DNA of 64,000 nt, taken from Phaeobacter sp. J2-8. Its GTDB lineage: Bacteria > Pseudomonadota > Alphaproteobacteria > Rhodobacterales > Rhodobacteraceae. Below the pieces are notes generated by a model, which saw only the letters and a list, made by a program, of their open reading frames with translations, searched no databases and had not been told where the DNA came from. Location of the stretch: positions 62,001 through 126,000 of the forward strand of contig NZ_JALIEC010000009.1 of the NCBI RefSeq assembly GCF_022867865.1. Direction: 5' to 3'. Below are positions 46,843 through 56,183 of the stretch, piece after piece (positions within the stretch are counted from its first letter, which is position 1; the number at the start of each line of letters is the position of its first letter). A program made the position numbers and the translations under genes.

Positions 46843-47792
46843 TGGCTTTCCTCGGCCCTGGCAGTCTGTGATGCGGACTGCGGGCCCATTGGATTGTTCT
46901 CGGATGCAATTGTGCGGACGGTGTCCATCAGGAATTGCAACCCGGGTGCGATTGCCCGTTCCTTGCGCCAGATCATGCCGGTTCCGCGCGGCTTCCCAAG
47001 AGTTTGCTCAGACAGAACGACGATTTCCCCGTTGCGCACGGCGGGCGAATCCCCTGGCTCGAAGGCCAGCAGATTTGAATTTTTGACCATTTCGACCATC
47101 AGATATTTCTGATGTGTTTCCAGTGCGATGTTGGGTCGTGGCAAGCCCAGTTGCGCGGCGGTCTTGATCAGCCAGGCATAGGGCAGGTCGGTGTTGATCG
47201 CCTCGCCGATGATCCAGCTGTATTCAAGCATCTGTTCGATGGTGGGGCGGCTGTCCTGCATCGACAGCGGGTGATCCCGGCGTGCCACGATGCGCAAACG
47301 GTCGCGGATCAATTCTTCTGCGATCAGATCCTCGCTCAGCGGGATTGTCATCGACACAAAGGCCAGATCGACCTGCCCGGCAACAAGCTGATCGACAAGC
47401 TCCGGCACGCTGCCGGTGACAACACTGAACGACAGGTTGGGGCGCGCCGCGTGAACGGTGTGCAGAATCCGTGGCATCAGATCGTGAATCCAGGTCTGCC
47501 CGGCGCCGATCCGGAAATGGCCGCTTTCGCCTTTGCGCATCGACAGCGCGGTGGCCAGAAGATCATTGGTTTCGCGTTCGATGACCTGGGCGAATTCCAG
47601 GAAAAGCCGCCCAAAAGGCGTCAGCGACGTGCCCTGCGGACCGCGATCAAACAGGGCGACGCCAAATTCGTCTTCGATACGTTGCACAATCTTGCTGAGG
47701 GCAGGCTGGCCAATTCCGATCCGTTCGGAGGCCAGCGAAATACGGCCGGTTTCGGCAATTTCGCGCACCATCCTGGCGTGTCGCGTTTCCAT
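46839..47792 (-). CDS. LysR-family transcriptional regulator
   Basis: From the ATG at 47792 the protein has 317 residues: an N-terminal helix-turn-helix (FMETRHARMVREIAETGRIS with ALSKIVQRIEDEFGVALFDR) and a two-lobed effector domain. An in-frame start at 47822 lacks a ribosome site, while GGGAGGG lies before 47792. It is divergent from the family-5 binding protein at 47978 and leads the permease operon, the classic layout for a LysR regulator that controls both directions. Confidence 0.92.
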   Translation of the reverse strand: METRHARMVREIAETGRISLASERIGIGQPALSKIVQRIEDEFGVALFDRGPQGTSLTPFGRLFLEFAQVIERETNDLLATALSMRKGESGHFRIGAGQTWIHDLMPRILHTVHAARPNLSFSVVTGSVPELVDQLVAGQVDLAFVSMTIPLSEDLIAEELIRDRLRIVARRDHPLSMQDSRPTIEQMLEYSWIIGEAINTDLPYAWLIKTAAQLGLPRPNIALETHQKYLMVEMVKNSNLLAFEPGDSPAVRNGEIVVLSEQTLGKPRGTGMIWRKERAIAPGLQFLMDTVRTIASENNPMGPQSASQTARAEESQ

Positions 47793-47843
47793 GAACAAAG
47801 GCCCTCCCTGCCTGATCTGCACACCAACCCTAGGCAGGCGCTA

Positions 47844-47892
47844 CATTCCGATCAATGGCTATTTCGCAAACTCATCATTCCAATATGGAATG
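47844..47892. promoter_or_regulatory. Putative LysR binding region
   Basis: CATTCCAATATGGAATG (47876-47892) is a perfect inverted repeat with 7-bp arms and contains the LysR-type ATTCC-N5-GGAAT. A half-related element CATTCCGATCAATGG starts at 47844, 32 bp away, as expected for recognition and activation sites. They lie between the divergent LysR and binding-protein genes; the rest of the gap 47793-47977 shows no gene. Confidence 0.55.
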
Positions 47893-47977
47893 TCATAGCC
47901 TCGACCTTGTCGTTGCGCGATGGGCAAACAAAGTGTTGGTTTGAGGTAGAAAAACCGCAGGACCTTGGGAGGAAACC

Positions 47978-49540
47978 ATGCATTACCATCAACGATTCGG
48001 ACTTGCTTTGGCGATTGGCGCGGGGCTGTCGATGACAGCGCCCTTGTCGGCCTCAGCGCAGACACCGGTGGACGGCGGCGAATTGATTATCGCCAGCGCC
48101 GGCAGCCTCGGCGAGCTTGACCCGCACGCGTCGACCAGCGGCGAAACCCGCGATATTGCGTCTCATATCTTTGAAAGTGTCATCACGATTGACGAGACCG
48201 GCAATATCATTCCGCAGCTGGCCGAAAGCTTTGAAGCGGCGCAGGACGCCATGAGCTATACCTTCCATATCCGCGATGGCGTGCCGTTCCATTCGGGTGA
48301 TATTCTGGACGTCGATGATGTGATCGCATCCTGGCAGCGCATGAAGGATTACGGCATCGACCGTGGCATCATGGGTCTGGTCGAGTCGTTCGAACGGGTT
48401 GATGACGACACCGTCACGGTTCACATGGAACGCGCCTATCCGACCTTTCTTGAAAACCTCAGCTCGCCTCGGGTGATCGTTGGCATCATGCCGCAAGAGA
48501 TCGCCGAATTGCCAAAGGACGCGTTCGAACCCATTGGCACCGGCCCGTTCAAATTCGTCGAATGGGTGCCCGACAGCCATATCACGCTGGATAAATTTGC
48601 CGATTACGTGCCTAGCCCCGACTTTGACGGGCCGTCAGGCTTTGGTGGGCATCGCACCGCCTATGTCGACCGCGTGACCTTTCGCAATGTCCCCGAACAG
48701 GGATCGCGTCTGGCAGGGATTTTGACCGGCGACTATCACATTGCCAACCAGATCGCGCAGACCGATGTGCCCCGGATCGACGCCAGCGGCGAAGCCAAGG
48801 CCATGGCGATGTTGCCCTGGATGATGCTGCATCAGACGTTCAATGTGTCCAGCGCACCGGGCGAAGACATCAATTTCCGTCGTGCGGTCCAGATCGGGCT
48901 CGACCTGGAAACGCTGCTCGATTTTGCCACTGGCGGCAATTATCAGCTTGGCCACGGCTGGCAATACGAAGGGTTCCCCTATTATTCCGAGGTCGGCAAA
49001 GACACGTATAATGTCGGCGACAAAGAGCGCGCCGCAGAGCTTCTGGCCGCGAGCAGCTATGACGGTGAAACGGTTCGTATCCTTGTCCCCAGTGACCAGC
49101 AGGTTACCCGTGACTATGCAATCGCGCTGGCCGATCAGCTTGGTAAAATGGGGATCAAATCCCAGATCATGGGCGTCGATACCGCGACCTGGACGGCCTT
49201 GCTTGGCCAAAAGGACAAATGGGAAATCGTGGTTGGCGGATTTGGACTTGCCCCCTCGATCGGTCCCTTCGGGATGCTGCGCCACTTCTCCGGTGAAAAC
49301 AACCTGCAGGGCTATATGGACCCCGCGCTGGAAGATGCCGCAGACCGCACCCGCACCGGGCTGAGCTTTGAAGACCGCAAACAGGGGTTCGAAGACTATC
49401 AGGCAGGTGTGTTGAACAACGCCTATGCGATCCGGGTTGGTGCAACCGGCGTCTATAACGCCGTCCGCAACGAGGCCCATGGCTATCGGCCCTACCGCGT
49501 GCTGCGGGCCTGGGACGTCTGGATCGATCCCAAAGGCTGA
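47978..49540 (+). CDS. Family-5 extracellular solute-binding protein (oligopeptide-type ABC)
   Basis: The 520-residue protein has a Sec signal peptide (FGLALAIGAGLSMTAPLSASAQ) and the SBP family-5 landmarks GSLGELDPHASTSGETRDI, FESVITIDETGNIIPQLAESFE, YTFHIRDGVPFHSGD and GTGPFKFVEWVPD. GGGAGGAAACC precedes the ATG. It captures the ligand for the Opp-type permeases encoded divergently. Downstream genes are three sulfatase-fold proteins, which suggests a sulfated glycoside or other sulfate ester rather than peptides. Confidence 0.93.
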   Translation: MHYHQRFGLALAIGAGLSMTAPLSASAQTPVDGGELIIASAGSLGELDPHASTSGETRDIASHIFESVITIDETGNIIPQLAESFEAAQDAMSYTFHIRDGVPFHSGDILDVDDVIASWQRMKDYGIDRGIMGLVESFERVDDDTVTVHMERAYPTFLENLSSPRVIVGIMPQEIAELPKDAFEPIGTGPFKFVEWVPDSHITLDKFADYVPSPDFDGPSGFGGHRTAYVDRVTFRNVPEQGSRLAGILTGDYHIANQIAQTDVPRIDASGEAKAMAMLPWMMLHQTFNVSSAPGEDINFRRAVQIGLDLETLLDFATGGNYQLGHGWQYEGFPYYSEVGKDTYNVGDKERAAELLAASSYDGETVRILVPSDQQVTRDYAIALADQLGKMGIKSQIMGVDTATWTALLGQKDKWEIVVGGFGLAPSIGPFGMLRHFSGENNLQGYMDPALEDAADRTRTGLSFEDRKQGFEDYQAGVLNNAYAIRVGATGVYNAVRNEAHGYRPYRVLRAWDVWIDPKG

Positions 49541-49559
49541 TCCCCCTACACAATCAACG

Positions 49560-49588
49560 CTAAGTGCCGACACAAGGTCGGCACTTAG
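49560..49588 (+). promoter_or_regulatory. Perfect hairpin after the binding-protein gene
   Basis: CTAAGTGCCGAC (49560-49571) pairs perfectly over 12 bp with GTCGGCACTTAG (49577-49588). No T run follows, so partial read-through into the sulfatase-like genes is likely. It may limit their expression relative to the binding protein. Confidence 0.7.
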
Positions 49589-49611
49589 GACATCTTACCG
49601 AGAGCGGAGCT

Positions 49612-50832
49612 ATGCCTGTGACATCCACGACCCAAACTCAAGACATGGTGCTGATCGTCGGCGATCATCATCGCGCCGATTTTCTGGGCAGCGCCGGGAA
49701 CGTGCTGGTCCACACACCCAATCTTGATGCGCTGGCGGCGTCTGGGGCCTCTTTTGAGCGGGCGGTGACCGTTTATCCGGCGGCGGCACCGGCGATGACA
49801 GCGCTGTTGTCGGGCGCTTACCCGGATGCGTCTGCTTCTGCATCTGACACAGCCACGCTGGCCAACAGCCCGCTTGGCACATCGTTGAAGACGGCGGGAT
49901 ACACACTCTTCCAGATCGACCCGACCGACAGCCTTGCGGCGACCACATCCGCGGCGGCCGATCTTTTGGCGCAACCCGGAACCGGCCCACGGGCGGTCCT
50001 GATCCAGCTGCCGCCGATCTGGTCGTTTGAGGACATCGAGCAGACCTGTTTCACCCCGTACCGTGGGAACGGCGTGCCCATGGCCAGCTACTTTGCCGCC
50101 GTGACGGCCTATGATGATGCCATCGGCAAGATGCTGACTGCGCTTGATAAAAGCGGCCGGCGCGACAGTACGGTTGTGGTCTACACATCGTTGAGCGGCG
50201 AACAGTACAAATACCGCGATTTCGTGAACCACGCGAATACCTGCCACGACGATTTAATTCGCGTGCCCCTTCTGATTTCTGCCCCCGGAATGATTGCTGC
50301 GGGCAAAACAAGTGACGCGCTTGTCGGATCGCATGACATTTCGCCCACGCTGGCCGCCCTGGCGGGCACCACGATTTCCGGCGCGCAGGGGCGTGATCTC
50401 TTGCCGCTGTTGATGGACGACACCGCCGCATCCGATTGGCGCAAGCTTATCTATCTGCACAACACGTTTCTGCGCCATATCGACGTCATGTTCGAAGACG
50501 GAATGGCCGATTTTGCAATTTTCCCTGACTGGGAACAGCGCGCAATCTGGGATGGGCGGCACAAGCTGATCCTGAGCGCCGATGGCGGCGAATGCCGGTT
50601 GTACGACCTGCTGATCGACCCCGAAGAAGAGTTCAATCTCTTTGGTCTGCCCAACCCATCCCCGCAGGGTCTGACGGATCAATTCGCCAGCCGCCGTGAC
50701 CAGATCGAAGTCATGGCCGCAACGTTGCGCGACACCGCCACTGAATTGGGTGATGCGCTTGGGGTCAGGCTTGCGGATTTGGTCATCGCGCAACCGGCCT
50801 ACGGAACCCGACCGCAGGGCGACCGCATCTAG
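49612..50832 (+). CDS. Sulfatase-fold protein without catalytic residues (pseudoenzyme)
   Basis: This intact 406-residue frame aligns with the sulfatase downstream: VLIVGDHHRADFLG, HTPNLDALAASGASF, RVPLLISAPGM and RLYDLLIDPEEEFNLF are all sulfatase landmarks. The formylglycine motif is gone: where its neighbour has C-T-P-A-R it has A58-A-P-A-M62, losing both the Cys and the Arg. The metal motif SDHGE is also changed, to SLSGE. It therefore cannot work as a sulfatase by the known mechanism. The open frame, normal codon use and place inside an operon suggest a kept function, perhaps as a ligand-binding, regulatory or partner subunit; slow decay of a duplicate is the alternative. No signal peptide. 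Confidence 0.85.
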   Translation: MPVTSTTQTQDMVLIVGDHHRADFLGSAGNVLVHTPNLDALAASGASFERAVTVYPAAAPAMTALLSGAYPDASASASDTATLANSPLGTSLKTAGYTLFQIDPTDSLAATTSAAADLLAQPGTGPRAVLIQLPPIWSFEDIEQTCFTPYRGNGVPMASYFAAVTAYDDAIGKMLTALDKSGRRDSTVVVYTSLSGEQYKYRDFVNHANTCHDDLIRVPLLISAPGMIAAGKTSDALVGSHDISPTLAALAGTTISGAQGRDLLPLLMDDTAASDWRKLIYLHNTFLRHIDVMFEDGMADFAIFPDWEQRAIWDGRHKLILSADGGECRLYDLLIDPEEEFNLFGLPNPSPQGLTDQFASRRDQIEVMAATLRDTATELGDALGVRLADLVIAQPAYGTRPQGDRI

Positions 50833-50878
50833 GCCCACGCGCCGGCCAACACACCAAAAATTTGAATTGGAGACTGAC

Positions 50879-52141
50879 ATGGGCAAGCGACCTAACATTA
50901 TCCTTTTGTTCAGCGATCAGCAACGCGCAGACACTCTGCCCTGCTACGGAAATACCTTCGTCGAAGCCCCCTATCTGGATACCATGGCCAAATCCGGCAC
51001 GGTGTTCAGCGATTGCCGCACCGTTTTCCCGGTTTGCACACCTGCGCGGACGTCGATGTGGACAGGGCTCTATCCCCATGCCCATACCGTGATCCGCAAT
51101 GCCTATGGCATCGACGATCTGTTGTCGGATCGTGGCCTGCTGGATCAAAGCGTGTTCACCCTGCTGCAAAACGGCGGCTATGAATGTGCCTATTACGGCA
51201 AATGGCATCTTGGGGTGCGCAATCCCGGCCCGTTTGACGTGTTCGAGGCCTTTAACTCCTGGGGCGGTCACTGGGTCGACAGCAAACAGAACGTGCAAGG
51301 CGGGACATGGGTGCCGGATCGCGACACCGATGCGATGATTGACTGGTTCCGTACCCGTGATCGCAGCAAACCCTTTGCCAGTGTCATTTCCTGGTATCCG
51401 CCGCATGATCCGTTTTCCTCGCCGCTTGATACGATGGACAAATACCGCCGGATGAAGGTGCCGTTCCCGGGCTATTATGGGTCTGTCACGGCGTTGGATC
51501 GCTGCGTTGGCCGGATCTTTGCTGCGTTGGAAGAAAGCGGCGAAGCGGACAACACCATTGTCATCTATTATTCCGACCATGGAGAGCATTTCCACCTGCG
51601 CGATGGCACCACCAGCAAATTCATGTGTACCGAGGAAAGCGTGCATGTGCCGTTCCTGATTTCGGGGCCGGGCGTGCCAGAGGGCCAGGTCTGTGATGCC
51701 TTTATCGGCATGCAGGATCTTATGCCGACAATGCTCGACTATGCCGAAATAGAGGCCCCGGCGCATCTGCATGGGCGCAGCATCCGGGGATTGCTGGAGG
51801 GCACCACAACCGATTGGCGCGACAGCTATTATATCGAGAATGAGACATTCGATATTCTGTCTTCCAGCAAGGGCGGGTTGAAACCCCGGTTGGAGGAACG
51901 CGGATTGTGCAGCCGCACGCACAAGCTGATCCTGAGTGAGAGGGCAGAAAACCCGCGTCTGTTCGATCTGCGCAGCGATCCCGAGGAAAGGGTCAATCTC
52001 TTGGTTCCGGGTGCCCGCCCACCCCAGGAATTCGACGGTTTGCTGGACCAGATCCAGGCCCAGGCCGAAGAATTGGATGACGCCAAGGGGATCGAGATCA
52101 TCGCCGCCAACAAGGCTGTGCTGGTGCCGGAATTCGCCTGA
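50879..52141 (+). CDS. Sulfatase, Cys-type, cytoplasmic
   Basis: The 420-residue enzyme starts NIILLFSDQQRADTLPCYG, has the formylglycine motif C53-T-P-A-R followed by TSMWTGLYP, and YYSDHGEHFHLRDG for the remaining metal ligands. GGAGACTGAC precedes the ATG. It is shorter than the other sulfatases here but has the normal core. Shared segments (for example the HLRDG and KYRD regions and the C-terminal layout) suggest it is a tandem paralogue of the catalytically dead neighbour upstream. Confidence 0.92.
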   Translation: MGKRPNIILLFSDQQRADTLPCYGNTFVEAPYLDTMAKSGTVFSDCRTVFPVCTPARTSMWTGLYPHAHTVIRNAYGIDDLLSDRGLLDQSVFTLLQNGGYECAYYGKWHLGVRNPGPFDVFEAFNSWGGHWVDSKQNVQGGTWVPDRDTDAMIDWFRTRDRSKPFASVISWYPPHDPFSSPLDTMDKYRRMKVPFPGYYGSVTALDRCVGRIFAALEESGEADNTIVIYYSDHGEHFHLRDGTTSKFMCTEESVHVPFLISGPGVPEGQVCDAFIGMQDLMPTMLDYAEIEAPAHLHGRSIRGLLEGTTTDWRDSYYIENETFDILSSSKGGLKPRLEERGLCSRTHKLILSERAENPRLFDLRSDPEERVNLLVPGARPPQEFDGLLDQIQAQAEELDDAKGIEIIAANKAVLVPEFA

Positions 52142-52167
52142 TCCCCCACTGACCCGGAGAGACGCCA

Positions 52168-53595
52168 ATGCAGCCTGCAAATACCATTGTCATCATGGCG
52201 GATGAATTCCGGCGCGATGCCATGGGGTGTGCCGGACATCCGATTGTTCAAACGCCCCATCTTGATGCATTGGCGGCGCGGGGCACGCGGTTTACCGCCG
52301 CCTATACGCCCAGCCCGATCTGTGTGCCCGCCCGCGCGGCTTTTGCCACCGGGCGGCAGGTGCATGAGATCGGCACATGGTGCAACGCGCATCCCTATTC
52401 CGGCAATATCGAAAGCTGGCACCACAGAGTGCGCGCCGCAGGCCACCACGTGCGATCCATCGGCAAATTGCATTTTCGCGGCGGGCCGGAGGATGACCCC
52501 GGCTTTTCCGCGTCCGATATTCCGATGAATGTGGTGGGCGGCGTTGGCGATGCGCTTGGGCTTGTAAGGGATGAGATCATTCCGCGCGGCGCAACGGACA
52601 AGCTGGCCGCGATGGCGGGCCCGGGCGAGTCCGATTATACCGCCTATGATCGCGATATCCTGACACATTGTCGGCAATGGCTGGACCAAGAGGCCCAGAA
52701 GCAGGACCGCCCCTGGGTGCTGTTCGTGTCGTTTGTCTGTCCGCATTATCCGCTGACGGCGCCGCAGGAGTTCTATGATCTTTATGATCGGCCGGACCTT
52801 CCGATGCCCAAACTCTATGCTGAACAGGACCGGCCCCACCATCCGTTCCTGTCCGATTTCGCGGGTTGCGTCGATTATGATGCGCATTTCAAATCCGAGG
52901 CCGACGTCCGTCGCGCCATCGCCGGATACTATGGGCTGTGCAGCTTTATCGATTTACAGGTCGGCGCGATTGTCGAGGCGGTCGAAAACGCCGGTCTGAC
53001 CGAAACCACCCGCGTCGCATTCACCAGCGACCACGGAGAGAGCCTTGGCGCGCGGGGGATGTGGGGCAAGAGCAATATGTACGAAGAAAGCGCCGGCATC
53101 CCGTTGATCGTTGCCGGCCCTTCGGTGCCCGAAGCCACGGTCGAGGACGCGCCAAGATCCCTGATTGATCTTTCCCGCTTTGTGCTGACCTCTGCCGGGT
53201 TACCCGGCGACGGGTTCGGCACAATGGATCTTTTCTCGGATGAACAGGAACCTGTGATCTCTGAATACCACGCAACCGGGTCGTTAAGCGGGGCCTGGAT
53301 GGTGCGGCACAAGAACTGGAAATATGTCCATTACGCACTTTATGCGCCGCAGCTGTTCGACCTTGGGGCTGATCCAGAAGAATTGACAGACCTTGCGTCT
53401 GACCCCGCCTATGCCGAGGTTTTGAATATCTGTCGCGGGCTTCTGGAGGCGCGGCTTGACCCGCAGGCCGTGCATGACCGGGCCCTTGCAGATCAAGGCA
53501 AGCGGCTGGCAGAGCTTGGCGGGCGGGATGCCGTCGTCAAACGCGGTGATTTCGGCTTTTCGCCGCCGCCGGGGGTCGATCCGGCCTTTAGCTAG
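52168..53595 (+). CDS. Sulfatase, Cys-type, cytoplasmic
   Basis: This 475-residue enzyme begins NTIVIMADEFRRDAMGCAGHP, has the formylglycine motif C52-V-P-A-R followed by AAFATGRQVH, FTSDHGESLGARGMWGK and FDLGADPEELTDLA. CGGAGAGACGCC precedes the ATG, 26 bases after the previous sulfatase. DEFRRDAMGCAGHP resembles the start of choline-sulfatase-like and related alphaproteobacterial sulfatases, but no betaine genes are nearby. It ends the plus-strand operon of module F. Confidence 0.92.
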   Translation: MQPANTIVIMADEFRRDAMGCAGHPIVQTPHLDALAARGTRFTAAYTPSPICVPARAAFATGRQVHEIGTWCNAHPYSGNIESWHHRVRAAGHHVRSIGKLHFRGGPEDDPGFSASDIPMNVVGGVGDALGLVRDEIIPRGATDKLAAMAGPGESDYTAYDRDILTHCRQWLDQEAQKQDRPWVLFVSFVCPHYPLTAPQEFYDLYDRPDLPMPKLYAEQDRPHHPFLSDFAGCVDYDAHFKSEADVRRAIAGYYGLCSFIDLQVGAIVEAVENAGLTETTRVAFTSDHGESLGARGMWGKSNMYEESAGIPLIVAGPSVPEATVEDAPRSLIDLSRFVLTSAGLPGDGFGTMDLFSDEQEPVISEYHATGSLSGAWMVRHKNWKYVHYALYAPQLFDLGADPEELTDLASDPAYAEVLNICRGLLEARLDPQAVHDRALADQGKRLAELGGRDAVVKRGDFGFSPPPGVDPAFS

Positions 53596-53652
53596 GGCGA
53601 TGGGCCGGGGGTCTGGCCCGTCCATTGCTTTGGCATTTGGACCGCTCGGCCG

Positions 53653-55287
53653 TCACGTCGCACCCGCATCATGGCGGTGCCCTTGCAGCAGTTTCCGGGT
53701 GTAGTCGGTTGTTGGCGCGTTGAGCAAAGCATCGCGCTGGCCAATTTCCTGAAGGCGGCCCATCTGCAAAACCGCCACCCGATGCGAGACTTTGCCGATC
53801 ACCGCCAAATCATGGGAAATGAACAGGCAGGTCAGGCCGCGTTCCTTTTGAATACGCAACAACAGATCCAGCACCCGCGCCTGAATGGTGACATCCAGCG
53901 CCGAGGTCACCTCGTCACAGATCAACAGCTCTGGTTCCGCCGCCAAGGCCCGGCACATGGCAATGCGTTGTTGCTGGCCACCCGAAAGCTGCCGGGCGCT
54001 CCGGTTCAAAATGTCCGGCTCAAGCTCGACTTCCTTCAGCAATGCAATTGAATCTGCACGCGCCTCTGCCGCGCTGCGCCCAAAGTAAAGCTGCCGGGGG
54101 CGGGCCAGGATTTCATTGACCTTCTGCGCAGGATTGAGCGAGGACAGCGGATCCTGAAACACCATCTGCACACGTCGGCGCATATCCTTGGACCGGTTGG
54201 CCGCCTTGCCTGCCAGCGGCTGTCCGTCAAATGTAATTCGACCGGAATGCCCGGAAACGATCCCCGCGACCAACCCGGCAAGGGTGGATTTCCCCGACCC
54301 GCTTTCGCCGACAATGCCCAGGGTTTCACCGGCGTTGATGTCCAGGGTGATGTCCTGCAATGCGGGGGGGCCGTCCGGGCCGCGCCGGAACAGACCGCCG
54401 GGGCGATGATAGGAAAAACTGACCGAGGTCGTCGCAAATCCGGCAGAGGCCAGCGCGGTGTGGGCAGGCCTTGACCCCGGCTTTGGCCCCTGCGGTTCGA
54501 TGCGTGGAATTGCGCGGATCAATTCCTGTGTATAGGCGGTGGCAGGGCGGGAATACACGCGGCTCAGCAGGCCTTGTTCCAGTATCTTGCCGTCTTTCAT
54601 CACCGCAATCTTGCGGCACATCGCCCTGATCACGTTCAGATCGTGGCTGACATAGACGAGCGTCGCATTCAGCTCTTTCTGAAGCTCGGCAACAAGTTGC
54701 AGCACCTCTGCCTCGACCGTTTTGTCCAGCGCGGTTGTCGGTTCGTCCAGAACAATCAATTCGGGGCGGCCGATCAAGGCGGCGGCAATGACAACGCGCT
54801 GGCGCTGGCCGCCGGAAATCTCATGCGGATACCGCGCCAGCAGTTTGTCCGGCTCTGGCAGGCCGGTGCGATCCATCAGCCATAGGATGCGTTTTTTGGC
54901 GGCGCTGTCGCGCAGGTCCGTGTGCAGGCGCACCAGCTCTGCCAGCTGGCGCCCAATCGGCATATGTGGCGTCAAAGAGGACAGCGGATTTTGCGGCACC
55001 ATCGCGGCCCGCCCGCCGCGAAACGCCCGCAACCCCGCAGGGTCAAGCCGCAGCACATCCGTATCACCCAGCCGCACCGTTCCCTTTGCAAACCGCGCGC
55101 CGGGGCGGGCATAGCCCAACAGCGACCGCGCCAGGGTGGATTTCCCCGACCCGCTTTCGCCAACAATGCCAAGCGTTTCACCGCGCAGAACCTGCAAACC
55201 GGCATCACGTACCGCGTGAACCTCGGTCCCGAGATCCGTGCTATAGGTCACGTCGAGGCCGGAAATGTGGATATGGGGCGTCATCAT
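53653..55287 (-). CDS. Oligopeptide-type ABC transporter ATPase, DppD-DppF fusion
   Basis: The 544-residue protein holds two complete ABC domains in one chain. The first has [32 protein letters not shown] and VLDEPTTALDKT; the second has GIVGESGSGKSTLAGL, LSGGQQQRIAMCRAL and ICDEVTSALDVT. Fused ATPases of this kind are known in GsiA and YejF. The start at 55287 overlaps the permease stop (ATGA); a longer frame upstream is out of place. It powers the permeases at 55284-57150. Confidence 0.92.
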   Translation of the reverse strand: MMTPHIHISGLDVTYSTDLGTEVHAVRDAGLQVLRGETLGIVGESGSGKSTLARSLLGYARPGARFAKGTVRLGDTDVLRLDPAGLRAFRGGRAAMVPQNPLSSLTPHMPIGRQLAELVRLHTDLRDSAAKKRILWLMDRTGLPEPDKLLARYPHEISGGQRQRVVIAAALIGRPELIVLDEPTTALDKTVEAEVLQLVAELQKELNATLVYVSHDLNVIRAMCRKIAVMKDGKILEQGLLSRVYSRPATAYTQELIRAIPRIEPQGPKPGSRPAHTALASAGFATTSVSFSYHRPGGLFRRGPDGPPALQDITLDINAGETLGIVGESGSGKSTLAGLVAGIVSGHSGRITFDGQPLAGKAANRSKDMRRRVQMVFQDPLSSLNPAQKVNEILARPRQLYFGRSAAEARADSIALLKEVELEPDILNRSARQLSGGQQQRIAMCRALAAEPELLICDEVTSALDVTIQARVLDLLLRIQKERGLTCLFISHDLAVIGKVSHRVAVLQMGRLQEIGQRDALLNAPTTDYTRKLLQGHRHDAGAT

Positions 55288-56183
55288 GGGTTTGTGTCCG
55301 TTTCGCTGACACCGTATGCGCGGGCAAGCCCGTCCACGGCGAAGTTGATACCGATCACCAGCGACGACAGCCCGATGGCCGGCGCGATAAGGAACCAGGG
55401 ATCGGTAAAGATCACGGTCATCGCCTCTTGCACCATCAGGCCCCAATCGGGTGTGGGTTGGCTGATCCCGAGGCCAAGAAAGGACAGCGCCGAAATCTTC
55501 AGCACCGCAGAGGAACATCGGATCGCCAGCTCGACCGCCAGCAATCCGGTCAGATTGGGGGCCAATTCCCGGAACAGAATGCGCGGCAGGCTTTCACCGC
55601 GCAATTCGGCGGCCCGTATGAAATCCTGCGCCGCCAGACCAACGGTGCGGGCGCGGATCACCCGCACGACGCCGGGCGTATAGACAATGGCCACAACAAT
55701 CGAAAGCGACCAGATTTCCTTGCCAAAGGTCAGGACCAGCACCGCGATCAGCAACAGTTCCGGCACCGCCATGACCGCATCGGTCAGACGCATGACCAGA
55801 TCATCCAGCCACCCGCCGCGATACCCGGCAAAAAGCCCCAGCACCGCGCCGGTGACGACGGCGGCGAAGACGCCCAGCAAGGACACCAAAAGCGCGATCC
55901 GCCCGCCCGACATCAGCCGCGAAAGATAGTCACGCCCGATCTGATCCGTGCCCAGCCAATGGGCACCCGATGGCGGCGTCAACCCGGTCGTCAGAATGGC
56001 GGACACGGAATAGGGCGCGATCACCGGCGCAAAAAGCGCAAGAAGCAGGTGAAACGACACCAGCACCAGACCGATCACCGTCATCGGCGATCGCAGCGCC
56101 CGGCGCAGCGGCAGCGGCAGGCGGCGCGCCTTGGCCGGCGGTGCGGCGGGGGGGCGAAATTGGGCGAAAGTGTCACTTGTCAT
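55284..56183 (-). CDS. Oligopeptide-type ABC transporter permease (DppC/OppC)
   Basis: The 299-residue membrane protein has an N-terminal anchor (MTVIGLVLVSFHLLLALFAP), the DppC segment HWLGTDQIGRDYLSRL and the EAA loop around RAAELRGESLPRILFRELAP. It overlaps the DppB-type gene by 11 bases and the ATPase by four. It forms the second channel subunit of the module G transporter. Confidence 0.92.
   Translation of the reverse strand: MTSDTFAQFRPPAAPPAKARRLPLPLRRALRSPMTVIGLVLVSFHLLLALFAPVIAPYSVSAILTTGLTPPSGAHWLGTDQIGRDYLSRLMSGGRIALLVSLLGVFAAVVTGAVLGLFAGYRGGWLDDLVMRLTDAVMAVPELLLIAVLVLTFGKEIWSLSIVVAIVYTPGVVRVIRARTVGLAAQDFIRAAELRGESLPRILFRELAPNLTGLLAVELAIRCSSAVLKISALSFLGLGISQPTPDWGLMVQEAMTVIFTDPWFLIAPAIGLSSLVIGINFAVDGLARAYGVSETDTNP

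Noticed and set aside
9278-53595. Sulfoquinovose (sulfoglycolysis) cluster
   Set aside because: No GH31 sulfoquinovosidase, sulfolactaldehyde or sulfo-aldolase genes are seen; the sulfatases point to O-sulfate esters, not C-sulfonates.
52168-53595. Choline sulfatase (betC) for the last sulfatase of module F
   Set aside because: No betaine aldehyde or choline dehydrogenase genes or choline transporter are nearby, so the start-region likeness alone is not enough.
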